Part shown: positions 8,043 to 15,567 of the stretch, one piece after another | How positions within the stretch are numbered: position 1 is the stretch's first letter | Layout: each line of letters opens with the position of its first letter | Translations under genes and position numbers: made by a program | From: Thermoplasmata archaeon | GTDB lineage: Archaea > Thermoplasmatota > Thermoplasmata > Lutacidiplasmatales > UBA184 | DNA: 64,000 nt | Assembly (NCBI GenBank): GCA_027314165.1 | Contig: DAHVCH010000003.1 | Coordinates: forward strand, 83,048 to 147,047 | Direction: 5' to 3' | Notes under the pieces: model-generated | Databases searched by the model: none | What the model was told of the DNA's origin: nothing | Seen by the model: only the letters and a program-made list of their open reading frames with translations

Positions 8043-8744
8043 TCACATCCGGGGCGCGCCGCAGTTGGTGCAGTACATCGTCGACTCGTCGGTGTAGCGG
8101 GACCCGCAGCTCTCGCAGAAGCGCCGCATCGGCGTCGGGCCGTACCCGGCGGACTCGCCGTAGTAGGCCGACGAGCCGGACGAGCCTGAGGCGTGGGAGA
8201 GGCCGACCCCCACGAGCACGATGCCGACCACGAGCAGGACCACGACGGGCCAGGTCTGCAGCGCCCAGAGCGGGGCCGTCGCCGTGTAGCTGGCCTGCGC
8301 CCCTCGGGGGATGGTCGTCGAGATCACGAAGGCGTGCCCGACGTTCACGTTGAAGTGCAGGTAGAAGGACTGGGGGCCGGAGGTGGCCGAGGTCAGGTTG
8401 TAGGTCAGCAGGAACTGCGGGTTTCCGGTCGCGCACGCGCTGGCGTTGGTCACCCCGGCGGGACATGGGATGACGTAGACGGCGGCGAGCGACCCCGCCG
8501 GCAGGTCCGCGACGCTGACCGAGACGTTCACCGGGATGTTGGGGAGGAAGGTGAACTCGGAGGGGATCGAGACCACGGCCGCCCCTCCGCCGCCGGCGTG
8601 ACCGGGGCCGTACCCCTGGTAGAGCGCTCCTTGCTGCTGGAAACCGGTCGGGACGAAGTAGGAGAACAGGGCGAGAAGGACCAAGATGGCCGCGCCAGCG
8701 ATGGCGACGATGGGTCGCACTTGGGGCTCCCCAAGGCGTGCCAT
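8043..8744 (-). CDS. Membrane protein with C-terminal zinc ribbon
   Basis: The 233-residue product has an N-terminal membrane helix (about 12-30), an extracellular beta-rich domain with N-glycosylation-type sites, a second helix (about 165-186), and a cytoplasmic tail ending in a zinc ribbon (CESCG and CTNCG). The layout matches the first two-thirds of the neighbour at 6672-8027, so they are likely paralogues, one with and one without DUF835. The start is uncertain: a TTTATAG element at about 8756-8762 would place the transcript start near 8734, favouring a GTG at 8720 that follows GGGGAG over the ATG at 8744. Confidence 0.65.
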   Translation of the reverse strand: MARLGEPQVRPIVAIAGAAILVLLALFSYFVPTGFQQQGALYQGYGPGHAGGGGAAVVSIPSEFTFLPNIPVNVSVSVADLPAGSLAAVYVIPCPAGVTNASACATGNPQFLLTYNLTSATSGPQSFYLHFNVNVGHAFVISTTIPRGAQASYTATAPLWALQTWPVVVLLVVGIVLVGVGLSHASGSSGSSAYYGESAGYGPTPMRRFCESCGSRYTDESTMYCTNCGAPRM

Positions 8745-8929
8745 GGTGCCCCTCGCTATAAACCCGCGCCCGGGGACGCGCGAACCTCGCCGGGCCGCCG
8801 GCGGTCCCTCCGGCCCTTCCCCGTCCTCCCGTCCCTCCCCCATGCAGGGGTCCGGGACGCGCGCCGGTCCGCGGCTCTCCCTCCCACCGCGGGGCCAAAC
8901 CGTAAGTCCTGCCCTCCCGGTTCTCGGGC

Positions 8930-9952
8930 ATGCTCGCGCGGTATCGGGTGGCCGCCTACCTGGTCCTCTGGGTGGTCTCCCTCCTGGTGGTCCCCCTGGC
9001 CGCGCCTCCGGCGCGGCAGCCCACCTACGGGCCGCCCCCCATCGCCCCGAGCTACGGTTGGGCCTACGGGCCCACCCTCACGTACGAGGGGACCCCCATC
9101 CCCGGCCAGGGGTCGCTCGCGGTGACCGTGAACTTCACCGGCCCTCTGAACGCGGCGATGGAGCGCTGGACGTTCGCCGCCACGGGCAGCGTCGCGGCAC
9201 GGTGGGCGCTCTCCTCCTGGGAGCTCGTGCGCACCAACGGGAGCCTGCTGAACCTCTCCTGGCGCTGCCCCGCCGGCCTCGGGTGGGTGAACCTCACCCA
9301 CGCGGTCCCCAACGGCCTGCAGTTCCCGCTCCAGGCCGGCTTCCAGGACCAGCGTTCCTCCGCCGCCCGGGCCGCGGGCGCGTGCATCCCCGGAGGCGCC
9401 ACCACGGTCCTCGTGACCTCGGACGGGGGCTACGAGCGGGAGGTCCCGTACGGAGGGTCCCTCTCCTGCACCCTCTACCTCTGCAACTCGGTCCGGGAGT
9501 ACGCCGCGTCCTGGTCGCTGACCCTCGCGGTGAGCGCCTCGGCCTCGCCGTTCCAGCGCTGGTCGCTCCAGGGCCTCTACGACCCCACCGTCTCCGGGTA
9601 CCGGTTCCTCTCCACCTCCCCTGGCCCGCTGGGGACGTACGCGAACGGCTCGCTGAACCTCTCGGGCTCCGACCTGGGGGCGCAGCCCACTCCTCCGCAG
9701 CCCGCGCCGGAGGTCGAGTTCCTGGACAGCGTGGCCCTCGTCCTTTTGGTCCCCGCGGTCGCGATCCTCTTCGAGCTCCTGCTCTACCGGCGCGAGACCC
9801 GCAAGGGGGAGGAGGAGACCGAGCGCGCGGTCATGGCCGCGCTGACCCCCGAGGAGGCCGAGGGGGTCCCGCCGGGGGAGGTGTACGACACCACGATGGA
9901 CGAGACCGTCCCCGCTCCCACGGCCGCAGGGCCCCCTCCTCCCGCAAGGTAG
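8930..9952 (+). CDS. Secreted, membrane-anchored beta-rich protein
   Basis: The 340-residue product has a signal-type N-terminus (residues 5-25), about 240 residues of extracellular sequence with several N-glycosylation-type sites (NFT, NGS, NLS, NLT) and five cysteines, a C-terminal membrane helix (about 269-284), and a charged tail rich in Glu and Pro. It is divergent from the minus-strand zinc-ribbon gene and 29 bp upstream of tyrS. No family was recognised; it is a likely cell-envelope protein. Confidence 0.6.
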   Translation: MLARYRVAAYLVLWVVSLLVVPLAAPPARQPTYGPPPIAPSYGWAYGPTLTYEGTPIPGQGSLAVTVNFTGPLNAAMERWTFAATGSVAARWALSSWELVRTNGSLLNLSWRCPAGLGWVNLTHAVPNGLQFPLQAGFQDQRSSAARAAGACIPGGATTVLVTSDGGYEREVPYGGSLSCTLYLCNSVREYAASWSLTLAVSASASPFQRWSLQGLYDPTVSGYRFLSTSPGPLGTYANGSLNLSGSDLGAQPTPPQPAPEVEFLDSVALVLLVPAVAILFELLLYRRETRKGEEETERAVMAALTPEEAEGVPPGEVYDTTMDETVPAPTAAGPPPPAR

Positions 9953-9981
9953 CTTCTTGTGAGGGGACCCGTGCCCCCCGC

Positions 9982-11043
9982 ATGGACCTCGAGGAGCGGG
10001 TCGCGCTCGTCGCACGGAACTCTTCGGAGGTCCTCGTTCCGGAGGAGCTCCGCGCCCTCCTTCAGCGGGAGTCCCGGCCGAAGGCCTACATCGGCTTCGA
10101 GCCGAGCGGGCTGCTCACGGTGGGCCAGCTCGTCACCGTGGCCAAGGTGAAGGACCTGGAGAGGGCCGGCTTCGACGTCACGGTCTTCCTCGCGGACTGG
10201 CACGCGCTCATCAACGACAAGCTCGGCGGCTCGATGGAGAGGATCCGGGCCTCGGGGGAGCTCTTCGAGGTGGTCTTCCGCGCCCTGGGCGTGGGGCCGT
10301 CGGTCCGCTTCCGCTGGGCGACCGAGCTCGTCTCCCGGCCCGCCTACTGGGAGCGGGTGCTTCGTTGCGCGAAGGCGATGACCCTCGCGCGCGCGAAGCG
10401 GGCGGTCACGATCATGGGCCGCAAGGAGGACGAGGCGGAGGTCGACGCGGCGAAGCTGTTCTACCCGGCGATGCAGGTGGCGGACATCTTCGAGCTCCCG
10501 GTGGACCTCGCCTACGCCGGCATGGACCAGCGGCGGGCGCACGTGCTGGCCCGGGAGGTCGCGCACCACTACGGGTGGCCCGTGCCCATCGCGCTCCACA
10601 CCCCGCTCACCTCCTCCCTCAAGGGAGGCGGCCGGATGAACATGGACGACTCGGGCATGATCGAGCGGAAGATGTCGAAGAGCGACCCCTCCTCCGCCAT
10701 CGTCGTCCCTTCCGACGATGCGACCGTCGATTCCCGCATCAAGGGGGCGTTCTGCACCCAGAAGGAGGTGGAGGGCAACCCCGTCTACGAGCTCGCCTGC
10801 GACCTGCTCCTCCCGTGGGAGGGGTTCCTCAAGATCGAGCGGCCGGCGAAGTTCGGCGGCGACCTCACCTTGAACTCGCGCGAGGAGCTCCTCGCCCTCT
10901 GGGGAGAAGGGAAGCTTCACCCTCAGGACCTGAAGGCCGCGGTGGCTTCCGGGATCAAGAGGGTCCTCTCCCCGGTGAACCGCTACTTCTCCGAACACCC
11001 GGAGACGCTCGCGAAGGTCCTGGTCTCGAAGCCCGCTCCCTGA
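9982..11043 (+). CDS. tyrS: Tyrosyl-tRNA synthetase
   Basis: This class I synthetase attaches tyrosine to tRNA-Tyr. The 353-residue length fits the short archaeal/eukaryotic type. Landmarks are AYIGFEPSG (about 35-43), FLADWHALINDK (about 71-82), PAMQVADIFELPVDLAYAG with GMDQRRAHVLARE (about 158-190), and a good KMSKS loop near residue 230. The HIGH signature is altered: after FEPSG the chain reads LLTVGQ where most archaeal enzymes have a KIHLGH-like sequence, so Thr and Gln replace the two histidines. The ATG at 9982 begins the conserved protein; the reading frame stays open far upstream but that part is a shadow of the previous gene. Confidence 0.93.
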   Translation: MDLEERVALVARNSSEVLVPEELRALLQRESRPKAYIGFEPSGLLTVGQLVTVAKVKDLERAGFDVTVFLADWHALINDKLGGSMERIRASGELFEVVFRALGVGPSVRFRWATELVSRPAYWERVLRCAKAMTLARAKRAVTIMGRKEDEAEVDAAKLFYPAMQVADIFELPVDLAYAGMDQRRAHVLAREVAHHYGWPVPIALHTPLTSSLKGGGRMNMDDSGMIERKMSKSDPSSAIVVPSDDATVDSRIKGAFCTQKEVEGNPVYELACDLLLPWEGFLKIERPAKFGGDLTLNSREELLALWGEGKLHPQDLKAAVASGIKRVLSPVNRYFSEHPETLAKVLVSKPAP

Positions 11044-11144
11044 GCTCCCCTCCCCCCCCCGTCTGAGCCCTGCCGAGCCCTCTCGGGCCCTTTGCCGTTC
11101 CAGGTCGACCAGGACCGCACCTCCGTCGCTCCTCCTCGAGTTCC

Positions 11145-11155
11145 GTATAGAATAC
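11145..11155 (+). promoter_or_regulatory. TATA-like element for the RHH-proteasome gene
   Basis: GTATAGAATAC is centred near 11150, predicting transcription near 11176, about 23 nt before the ATG at 11199. Confidence 0.5.
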
Positions 11156-11160
11156 TTCAA

Positions 11161-11189
11161 AACTACGCGAGAACTACGTTATGGCGTAG
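11161..11189. promoter_or_regulatory. Candidate RHH operator between TATA box and start codon
   Basis: AACTACG occurs twice as direct repeats 11 bp apart (11161-11167 and 11172-11178), and the second copy is also half of the inverted pair CTACG-TTATGG-CGTAG (11174-11189). About one helical turn between copies suits ribbon-helix-helix dimers, and the site covers the predicted transcription start of a gene that encodes an RHH domain. Autoregulation is inferred. Confidence 0.4.
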
Positions 11190-11198
11190 GTGCTGCGT

Positions 11199-11921
11199 AT
11201 GACAGAGATCCGTCTTGCCGTCCCTGCCGAGATCGACCGATACCTGGACGCCCTGGTCCGCACCGGCCCCTTCGGGTCGAAGGCGGAGCTGGTGCGCGCG
11301 GCCATCGTCTCCTACGCGCAGGAGGCCGGCCCGCTCGCCCACGACTTCGACAAGGAGAACCTCTTCTCCCCGGACGGGCGCATCTACCAGGTCGAGTACG
11401 CGCGGGAGTCCGCCCGACGGGGATTGCCGATCGCCGGCGCCGTCTTCGACAAGGGGGTCGTGCTCGGGGGCAACCTCTTCCCCGCGGGGAACCCCACGAT
11501 GAAGATGGGCGGCAAGGTCGTCCGGATCTCTCCTCAGGTCATGGTCGCCGCCACCGGCCTCGTCGCGGACGCCCGGGCGGTGATGCGCCACCTCCGGAGC
11601 CGGACGTGGAAGTCCACCGACGAGCTCATCGACGACGTCTCCCGGCTCTTCTTCGAGCACACGGTCCACCGGGACGTCCGCCCCCTCGGCTGCGGTCTGC
11701 TCGTCGCCTCCGTGCTGGGCGGCGAGCCCCGCCTCATCGAGGTGGACGCGAGCGGGGCCCTCCTCGAGGTCGAGGCGGACGTCGTGGGCGCAGGCGCGGA
11801 GAAGGACCGGGAGGAGAAGATCAAGGGCTACCGCGCCGGCCGGCTGAAGGAGGCCGAGGCGCTGGTGGGGCGTCTGCTCCAGAAGGAGATGCAGCGCGAG
11901 GTCGCCCGCCTCGAGGTCTGA
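11199..11921 (+). CDS. Ribbon-helix-helix domain fused to a proteasome alpha-like subunit
   Basis: Residues about 1-45 form a ribbon-helix-helix DNA-binding domain: strand TEIRLAVPAEI, helix DRYLDALVRTG, then SKAELVRAAIVSYAQ. From about residue 55 the protein is proteasome-alpha-like: LFSPDGRIYQVEYARESA is the hallmark of alpha subunits, then GLVADARAVMRHL and a VRPLGCGLLVAS strand match the alpha core. The tail is an alpha-helical KEAEALVGRLLQKE. Alpha subunits normally begin with a gating peptide and helix H0; here the RHH domain occupies that place. The 240 residues are close to a normal alpha subunit plus RHH with some shortening. A GTG nine bases upstream is an alternative start. No beta subunit lies nearby. 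The role (gated ring or DNA-bound oligomer) is unknown. Confidence 0.85.
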   Translation: MTEIRLAVPAEIDRYLDALVRTGPFGSKAELVRAAIVSYAQEAGPLAHDFDKENLFSPDGRIYQVEYARESARRGLPIAGAVFDKGVVLGGNLFPAGNPTMKMGGKVVRISPQVMVAATGLVADARAVMRHLRSRTWKSTDELIDDVSRLFFEHTVHRDVRPLGCGLLVASVLGGEPRLIEVDASGALLEVEADVVGAGAEKDREEKIKGYRAGRLKEAEALVGRLLQKEMQREVARLEV

Positions 11922-11956
11922 TCCCTCCGCCCTCGAGGAGGTTGCTCCTCGGAGGG

Positions 11957-11965
11957 GTTAAATAC
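11957..11965 (+). promoter_or_regulatory. TATA box of the L7Ae ribosomal operon
   Basis: GTTAAATAC lies about 80 bp before the L7Ae ATG, which predicts a leader of about 50 nt. The leader contains a GC hairpin (CCCCC at 12002-12006 pairing with GGGGG from about 12012). Confidence 0.6.
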
Positions 11966-12040
11966 GAATCAATCTAACGAGCCCGTCCGTGAGCCGAGGA
12001 ACCCCCTGCTCGGGGGGTCCCGCTGACGCGAGGAACGCAC

Positions 12041-12412
12041 ATGGCCCGACCTGTATTCGTACGCTTCGAAACGCCGCAAGACGTCGCCGACAAGGCTCTG
12101 CAGCTCGTGCAGGTCGCCCGCGAGACCGGAAAGGTCCGTGTGGGGACCAACGAGGTCACCAAGAGCTCGGAGCGCAGCGAGGCCAAGCTCGTCGTCATGG
12201 CCGAGGACGTCGACCCCGCCGAGATCCTCGTCCACATCCCCATGCTGTGCGAGGAGAAGCACATCCCCTACCTCTACGTCCAGAAGAAGCAGCGACTGGG
12301 CCAGGTGGCCGGGCTCTCGAAGAGCGCCGCCAGCGTGGCCGTGGTCGAGGCTGGAGAGGGCAAGGCCCTCCTGGACGAGCTCGCCGCCTCCTTCGGCTCG
12401 CTGCGGAAGTGA
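12041..12412 (+). CDS. rpl7ae: Ribosomal protein L7Ae / K-turn binding protein
   Basis: The 123-residue protein matches archaeal L7Ae, which binds kink-turns in 23S rRNA, box C/D and H/ACA guide RNAs and RNase P RNA. Visible signatures are VRVGTNEVTKSSERSEAKLV (about 31-50), the AEDVDP segment, and the loop IPYLYVQKKQRLGQVAG that recognises the K-turn. It heads the standard archaeal cluster L7Ae, S28e, L24e, NDK. The leader is long for this genome, leaving room for an RNA element. Confidence 0.97.
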   Translation: MARPVFVRFETPQDVADKALQLVQVARETGKVRVGTNEVTKSSERSEAKLVVMAEDVDPAEILVHIPMLCEEKHIPYLYVQKKQRLGQVAGLSKSAASVAVVEAGEGKALLDELAASFGSLRK

Positions 12413-12454
12413 AGGCCGGCCGACCGCGTACCGAGTGGCTGAGGACCCCCTGAG

Positions 12455-12667
12455 ATGCCCGAAGAGAAAGGCTCGCCCGCGGAAGTGGTGGAGCTTGTCG
12501 GCCGGACCGGCATGGCCGGAGAGGCCACCCAGGTGAAGGTCCGTGTCCTCGCCGGTCGCGACCGCGGCAAGATCATCACGCGCAACGTGATGGGGCCCGT
12601 CCGCATCGGCGATGTCCTGATCCTCCGCGAAACGGCCCGGGAAGCCCGCAAGCTCACCGTCAGGTGA
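12455..12667 (+). CDS. rps28e: 30S ribosomal protein S28e
   Basis: The 70-residue product is a full-length archaeal S28e, an OB-like small-subunit protein near the mRNA exit. Diagnostic pieces are [27 protein letters not shown]-like [16 protein letters not shown], and the terminal EARKL. It lies 42 bp downstream of L7Ae. Confidence 0.97.
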   Translation: MPEEKGSPAEVVELVGRTGMAGEATQVKVRVLAGRDRGKIITRNVMGPVRIGDVLILRETAREARKLTVR

Positions 12668-12719
12668 GACGAGAGACGGGAAGCCGAGACGCGGGGACGA
12701 GAGGGGAGGGGTCGGTCCG

Positions 12720-13274
12720 ATGGTCGCCAAACGCCAATGCGCCTTCTGTTCCGGGGAGATCGAACCGGGACGCGGCGTGATGTTCGTCAAGCGTGACGGC
12801 ACGGTGTTCTACTTCTGCTCCGGCACGTGCCGCAAGCACCAGCTCTCCTACCACCGCGTGGGCCACCAGTGGAAGTGGACCCGCGCCCACACCCTCAAGC
12901 GCGAGCAGGCCCGCGGCACGCACGCTCAGGCCCTCGCTTCCAAGGCCCCCGCCGCGGCGGCCGCGAAGCCGAAGGCGAAGCCGGCGGCCCCCGCCGCGAC
13001 CCCTGCGCCCGCCACCTCCGGCGACGCGGCGAAGACCCCGGCGCCCAAGCCCAACGCGGCCCCCAAGGCCACGGCTCCGGCCCCCGCCTCGGGCGAGAAG
13101 CCCGCGTCCACACCCACTCCCGCTCCTGCCGCCGCCAAGGCGGGGGCCTCGGCCCCGAAGCCCGCCGCCGGCACCGCCAAGCCCGCCGGCGCATCCGCGG
13201 CGAAGGCCGCCACCCCGGTGAAGAAGCCGGCCCCGGCCGCCGACGCGAAGAAGGACGAGAAGTCCTCCTCGTAG
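12720..13274 (+). CDS. rpl24e: 50S ribosomal protein L24e with a long Ala/Pro/Lys tail
   Basis: The first 65 residues are a complete L24e zinc-finger protein: CAFCSGEIEPGRG (near 7-19), FYFCSGTCRKH (near 30-41) and the VGHQWKWTRAH end. Archaeal L24e is normally only about 55-70 residues. Here about 115 further residues of Ala, Pro and Lys, with some Thr and Ser, follow in the same frame and end in a charged KKDEKSSS. The tail has little predicted structure and resembles histone-tail-like or linker sequence. It sits between S28e and NDK in the expected operon position. Confidence 0.93.
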   Translation: MVAKRQCAFCSGEIEPGRGVMFVKRDGTVFYFCSGTCRKHQLSYHRVGHQWKWTRAHTLKREQARGTHAQALASKAPAAAAAKPKAKPAAPAATPAPATSGDAAKTPAPKPNAAPKATAPAPASGEKPASTPTPAPAAAKAGASAPKPAAGTAKPAGASAAKAATPVKKPAPAADAKKDEKSSS

Positions 13275-13467
13275 ACCGGCCCCCAGGTCTTTCCCCCCGG
13301 GGCGTCGCCTCCCCTGCCATCCCCTCCCCTCTCCTCTCCTCCCCTCCACCGGGCCGCTCTCCGCCGCGGTCCCCGCCCGAGGACGAGGGCTCCCGACGTC
13401 CCCTCGACCCTCCTTCCCCGACGCAGAAGGGGGCATCCTTTTCTTCCACACCTCTCCTCGCCGGGCC

Positions 13468-13929
13468 GTGCCCGAAGCTGCGACCCACGAACGCACCCTC
13501 GTCCTGGTGAAGCCCGACGGCGTGCGCCGAGCCCTCATCGGAGAGGTGATCGCGCGCTACGAGCACAAGGGTCTGAAGATCGTGGCCGCGAAGATGATCC
13601 ACGTGTCGAAGGAGACCGCCGAGCGGCACTACGAGGAGCACAAGGCCAAGCCGTTCTTCCCCGAGCTCGTCCGCTCGATCACCGCCTCCCCCGTCATGGC
13701 CCTCGCCGTCGAAGGCCGGAACGCCGTCGCCGTCGTCCGCCTCCTGAACGGGGCGACCAAGCCCTGGGAAGCGGCCCCCGGCACGGTGCGGGGCGACCTC
13801 GCCCTCGCGATGACGCCGAACGTGGTCCACGCCTCCGACTCGGTGCCCACGGCGCAGAGGGAGCTCCCGCTCTACTTCTCCGAGAAGGACTACGTCTCCT
13901 ACACCCGCGTGGACGAGGACTACCTCTAG
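13468..13929 (+). CDS. ndk: Nucleoside diphosphate kinase
   Basis: This enzyme transfers the gamma phosphate between nucleoside di- and triphosphates. The 153-residue length fits. TLVLVKPDGVRR marks the N-terminal strand, RHYEEHKAKPFFPELV the Kpn loop region, and NVVHASDS carries the phospho-accepting histidine. The start is a GTG, unlike the ATGs of the ribosomal genes before it, after a 190-bp C/T-rich spacer. It is the usual last member of the archaeal L7Ae cluster. Confidence 0.96.
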   Translation: MPEAATHERTLVLVKPDGVRRALIGEVIARYEHKGLKIVAAKMIHVSKETAERHYEEHKAKPFFPELVRSITASPVMALAVEGRNAVAVVRLLNGATKPWEAAPGTVRGDLALAMTPNVVHASDSVPTAQRELPLYFSEKDYVSYTRVDEDYL

Positions 13930-14050
13930 TCCCCCCCCGCCCGGCGCTCCACGCCCCCGCTCCGACCGTCGGAGCCACGGGCGGAGCTCTCACCGCGTAC
14001 GCCTTACCCGAAGAGGGTCCTCCCCCCGCAGTCCGATCGGAGCGCGGGAG

Positions 14051-14617
14051 ATGTCGATCATGGACCGGGCGGTCCGGGCCCTCGAGCGCGGCCAGGTGGT
14101 GCTCTGCCCCACCGACACGCTCCTCGGTCTCGCGACGCTTCCCCGCAGCGACGCCGCGCTCGCCCGGCTCTTCGAGGTCAAGCGTCGGCCGCAGGGCGCG
14201 CCGGTCTCTCTCGCCTTCTCCTCGCTCGAGGAGCTCGAGCCGTACGTCGAGCTCAGCCTCGCCGGTCGGCGCGTCGTGCGCGAGCTCCTCCCGGGGGCGT
14301 TCACCGTTCTCGTCCGACCGAGCGCCCATGCGCGGAAGGTCCTGCCGCGCTCGCTCTTCGGTCCGGGCGGCACGCTCGGGATCCGTCTGCCCGACCACCC
14401 TGTCGCGCGGGAGCTCTCACGGCGGGTAGGGGGGCCCGTCACCTCGACCTCGGCGAACCTCCACGACGAACCCCCCTGCCGGTCGGTCGCGGAGGCGCGG
14501 AGGAAGTTCGGGAGGGGGGTCGCGGTCTACCTCCCCGCCGAGCCTCCGCCCTCCGGACGGCCCTCGCGCCTGCTCGACCTGACGGGGCCGCGTCCGAGAT
14601 GGCGCGAGCGTCGCTAG
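14051..14617 (+). CDS. Threonylcarbamoyl-AMP synthase, Sua5/YrdC type
   Basis: The 188-residue protein has the YrdC fold. Signatures are GQVVLCPTDTLLGL (about 15-28), the KRRPQGAP loop that binds ATP and bicarbonate-threonine (about 45-52), and the late GPVTSTSANLHDEP (about 127-140). It makes threonylcarbamoyl-AMP for t6A37 in ANN-decoding tRNAs. It lacks the C-terminal Sua5 domain, so it is the YrdC-only form. It lies between ndk and the methionine aminopeptidase gene. Confidence 0.9.
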   Translation: MSIMDRAVRALERGQVVLCPTDTLLGLATLPRSDAALARLFEVKRRPQGAPVSLAFSSLEELEPYVELSLAGRRVVRELLPGAFTVLVRPSAHARKVLPRSLFGPGGTLGIRLPDHPVARELSRRVGGPVTSTSANLHDEPPCRSVAEARRKFGRGVAVYLPAEPPPSGRPSRLLDLTGPRPRWRERR

Positions 14618-14648
14618 CGCTATGCCCCCTTTGCGCTCGTCCCGTCCG

Positions 14649-15515
14649 ATGCCCAAGGACCTGGACCGATGGCGGCGCGCGGGCCGGATCGGCGGAGGGG
14701 CCCGAGACCTGGGCGTGGGGCTGATCCGCCCGGGCGTCCAACGGCGCGACGTCGCGGAGGAGATCGAGCGCTACATCCGCTCGCAGGGCGCCCAGCCCTC
14801 CTTCCCCGTCAACCTCTCGACGAACGACGAGGCCGCCCACTACACCCCGGACCCGGAGGACGAGCGGAGGTTCGCGACGGGCGAAGTGGTCAAGGTCGAC
14901 GTCGGGGCCCACATCGACGGGGCGATCTCGGACACGGCGGCCACGGTGGAGGTGGGCTCGACGCGTTACTCCTCCCTCGTGGCGGCGACGCGGAACGCGG
15001 TGGCGGCGGCCGAGAAGGAGCTTCGAGGCGGGGTCGAGACGCAGGTGCTCTCCCGGGCGATCGAGCGGACGATCCACGAGCTGGGCTTCAAGCCGGTCGC
15101 GGACCTCACCGGGCACACCATCGAATCCTACCTGCTCCACGCCGGCAAGTCGGTCCCGAACGTCACGGGCATGTCCAACGCCCGGCTCGAGCCGGGCGAG
15201 GTGGTGGCCATCGAGCCCTTCGCGACGAACGGCGCGGGCCACATCCGCAACGGCGTCTTCGGGAACATCATGCGGTTCCGGGAGGCCCCCGCCCCCGACC
15301 GGTTCCCCGAGCTTGCGGAGCTCTTCCGGCGCTTCCGGACGCTGCCCTTCTGCGCCCGATGGGTCGCCGAGCCGGAGCTTCGGGAGGCCCTCCACCGGGG
15401 ACGGAAGCGGCTGCAGTCCTACCCCGTCTTCATGGAGGTGGAGCACGGCTGGGTCTCCCAGGCCGAGCGGACCTTCCTCGTCCTCGAGGGCGGCTGCGAG
15501 ATGCTCACGCCGTGA
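14649..15515 (+). CDS. map: Methionine aminopeptidase, type II (archaeal)
   Basis: The enzyme removes initiator methionine from nascent proteins. Metal and substrate residues are recognisable: NDEAAHYTPDPED (His), VVKVDVGAHIDGAISD (two Asp), DLTGHTIESYLLHAGKSVPN (His), VVAIEPF (Glu) and AERTFLV (Glu). The 60-residue insertion characteristic of type II enzymes is present. The 288-residue length is normal. The start could be the ATG at 14622 instead; the family usually begins near the ATG at 14649. Only 4-30 bp separate it from the YrdC gene. Confidence 0.94.
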   Translation: MPKDLDRWRRAGRIGGGARDLGVGLIRPGVQRRDVAEEIERYIRSQGAQPSFPVNLSTNDEAAHYTPDPEDERRFATGEVVKVDVGAHIDGAISDTAATVEVGSTRYSSLVAATRNAVAAAEKELRGGVETQVLSRAIERTIHELGFKPVADLTGHTIESYLLHAGKSVPNVTGMSNARLEPGEVVAIEPFATNGAGHIRNGVFGNIMRFREAPAPDRFPELAELFRRFRTLPFCARWVAEPELREALHRGRKRLQSYPVFMEVEHGWVSQAERTFLVLEGGCEMLTP

Positions 15516-15567
15516 GGCGGTCCTCCCGGCCGATCCCCAGGGCGCCCCTCGCCCCGGTCGACGGACC

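Noticed and set aside
8686-9981. Long upstream extension of TyrRS
   Set aside because: The frame is open but antisense or out of frame with the genes at 8043 and 8930; the TyrRS domain begins at 9982.
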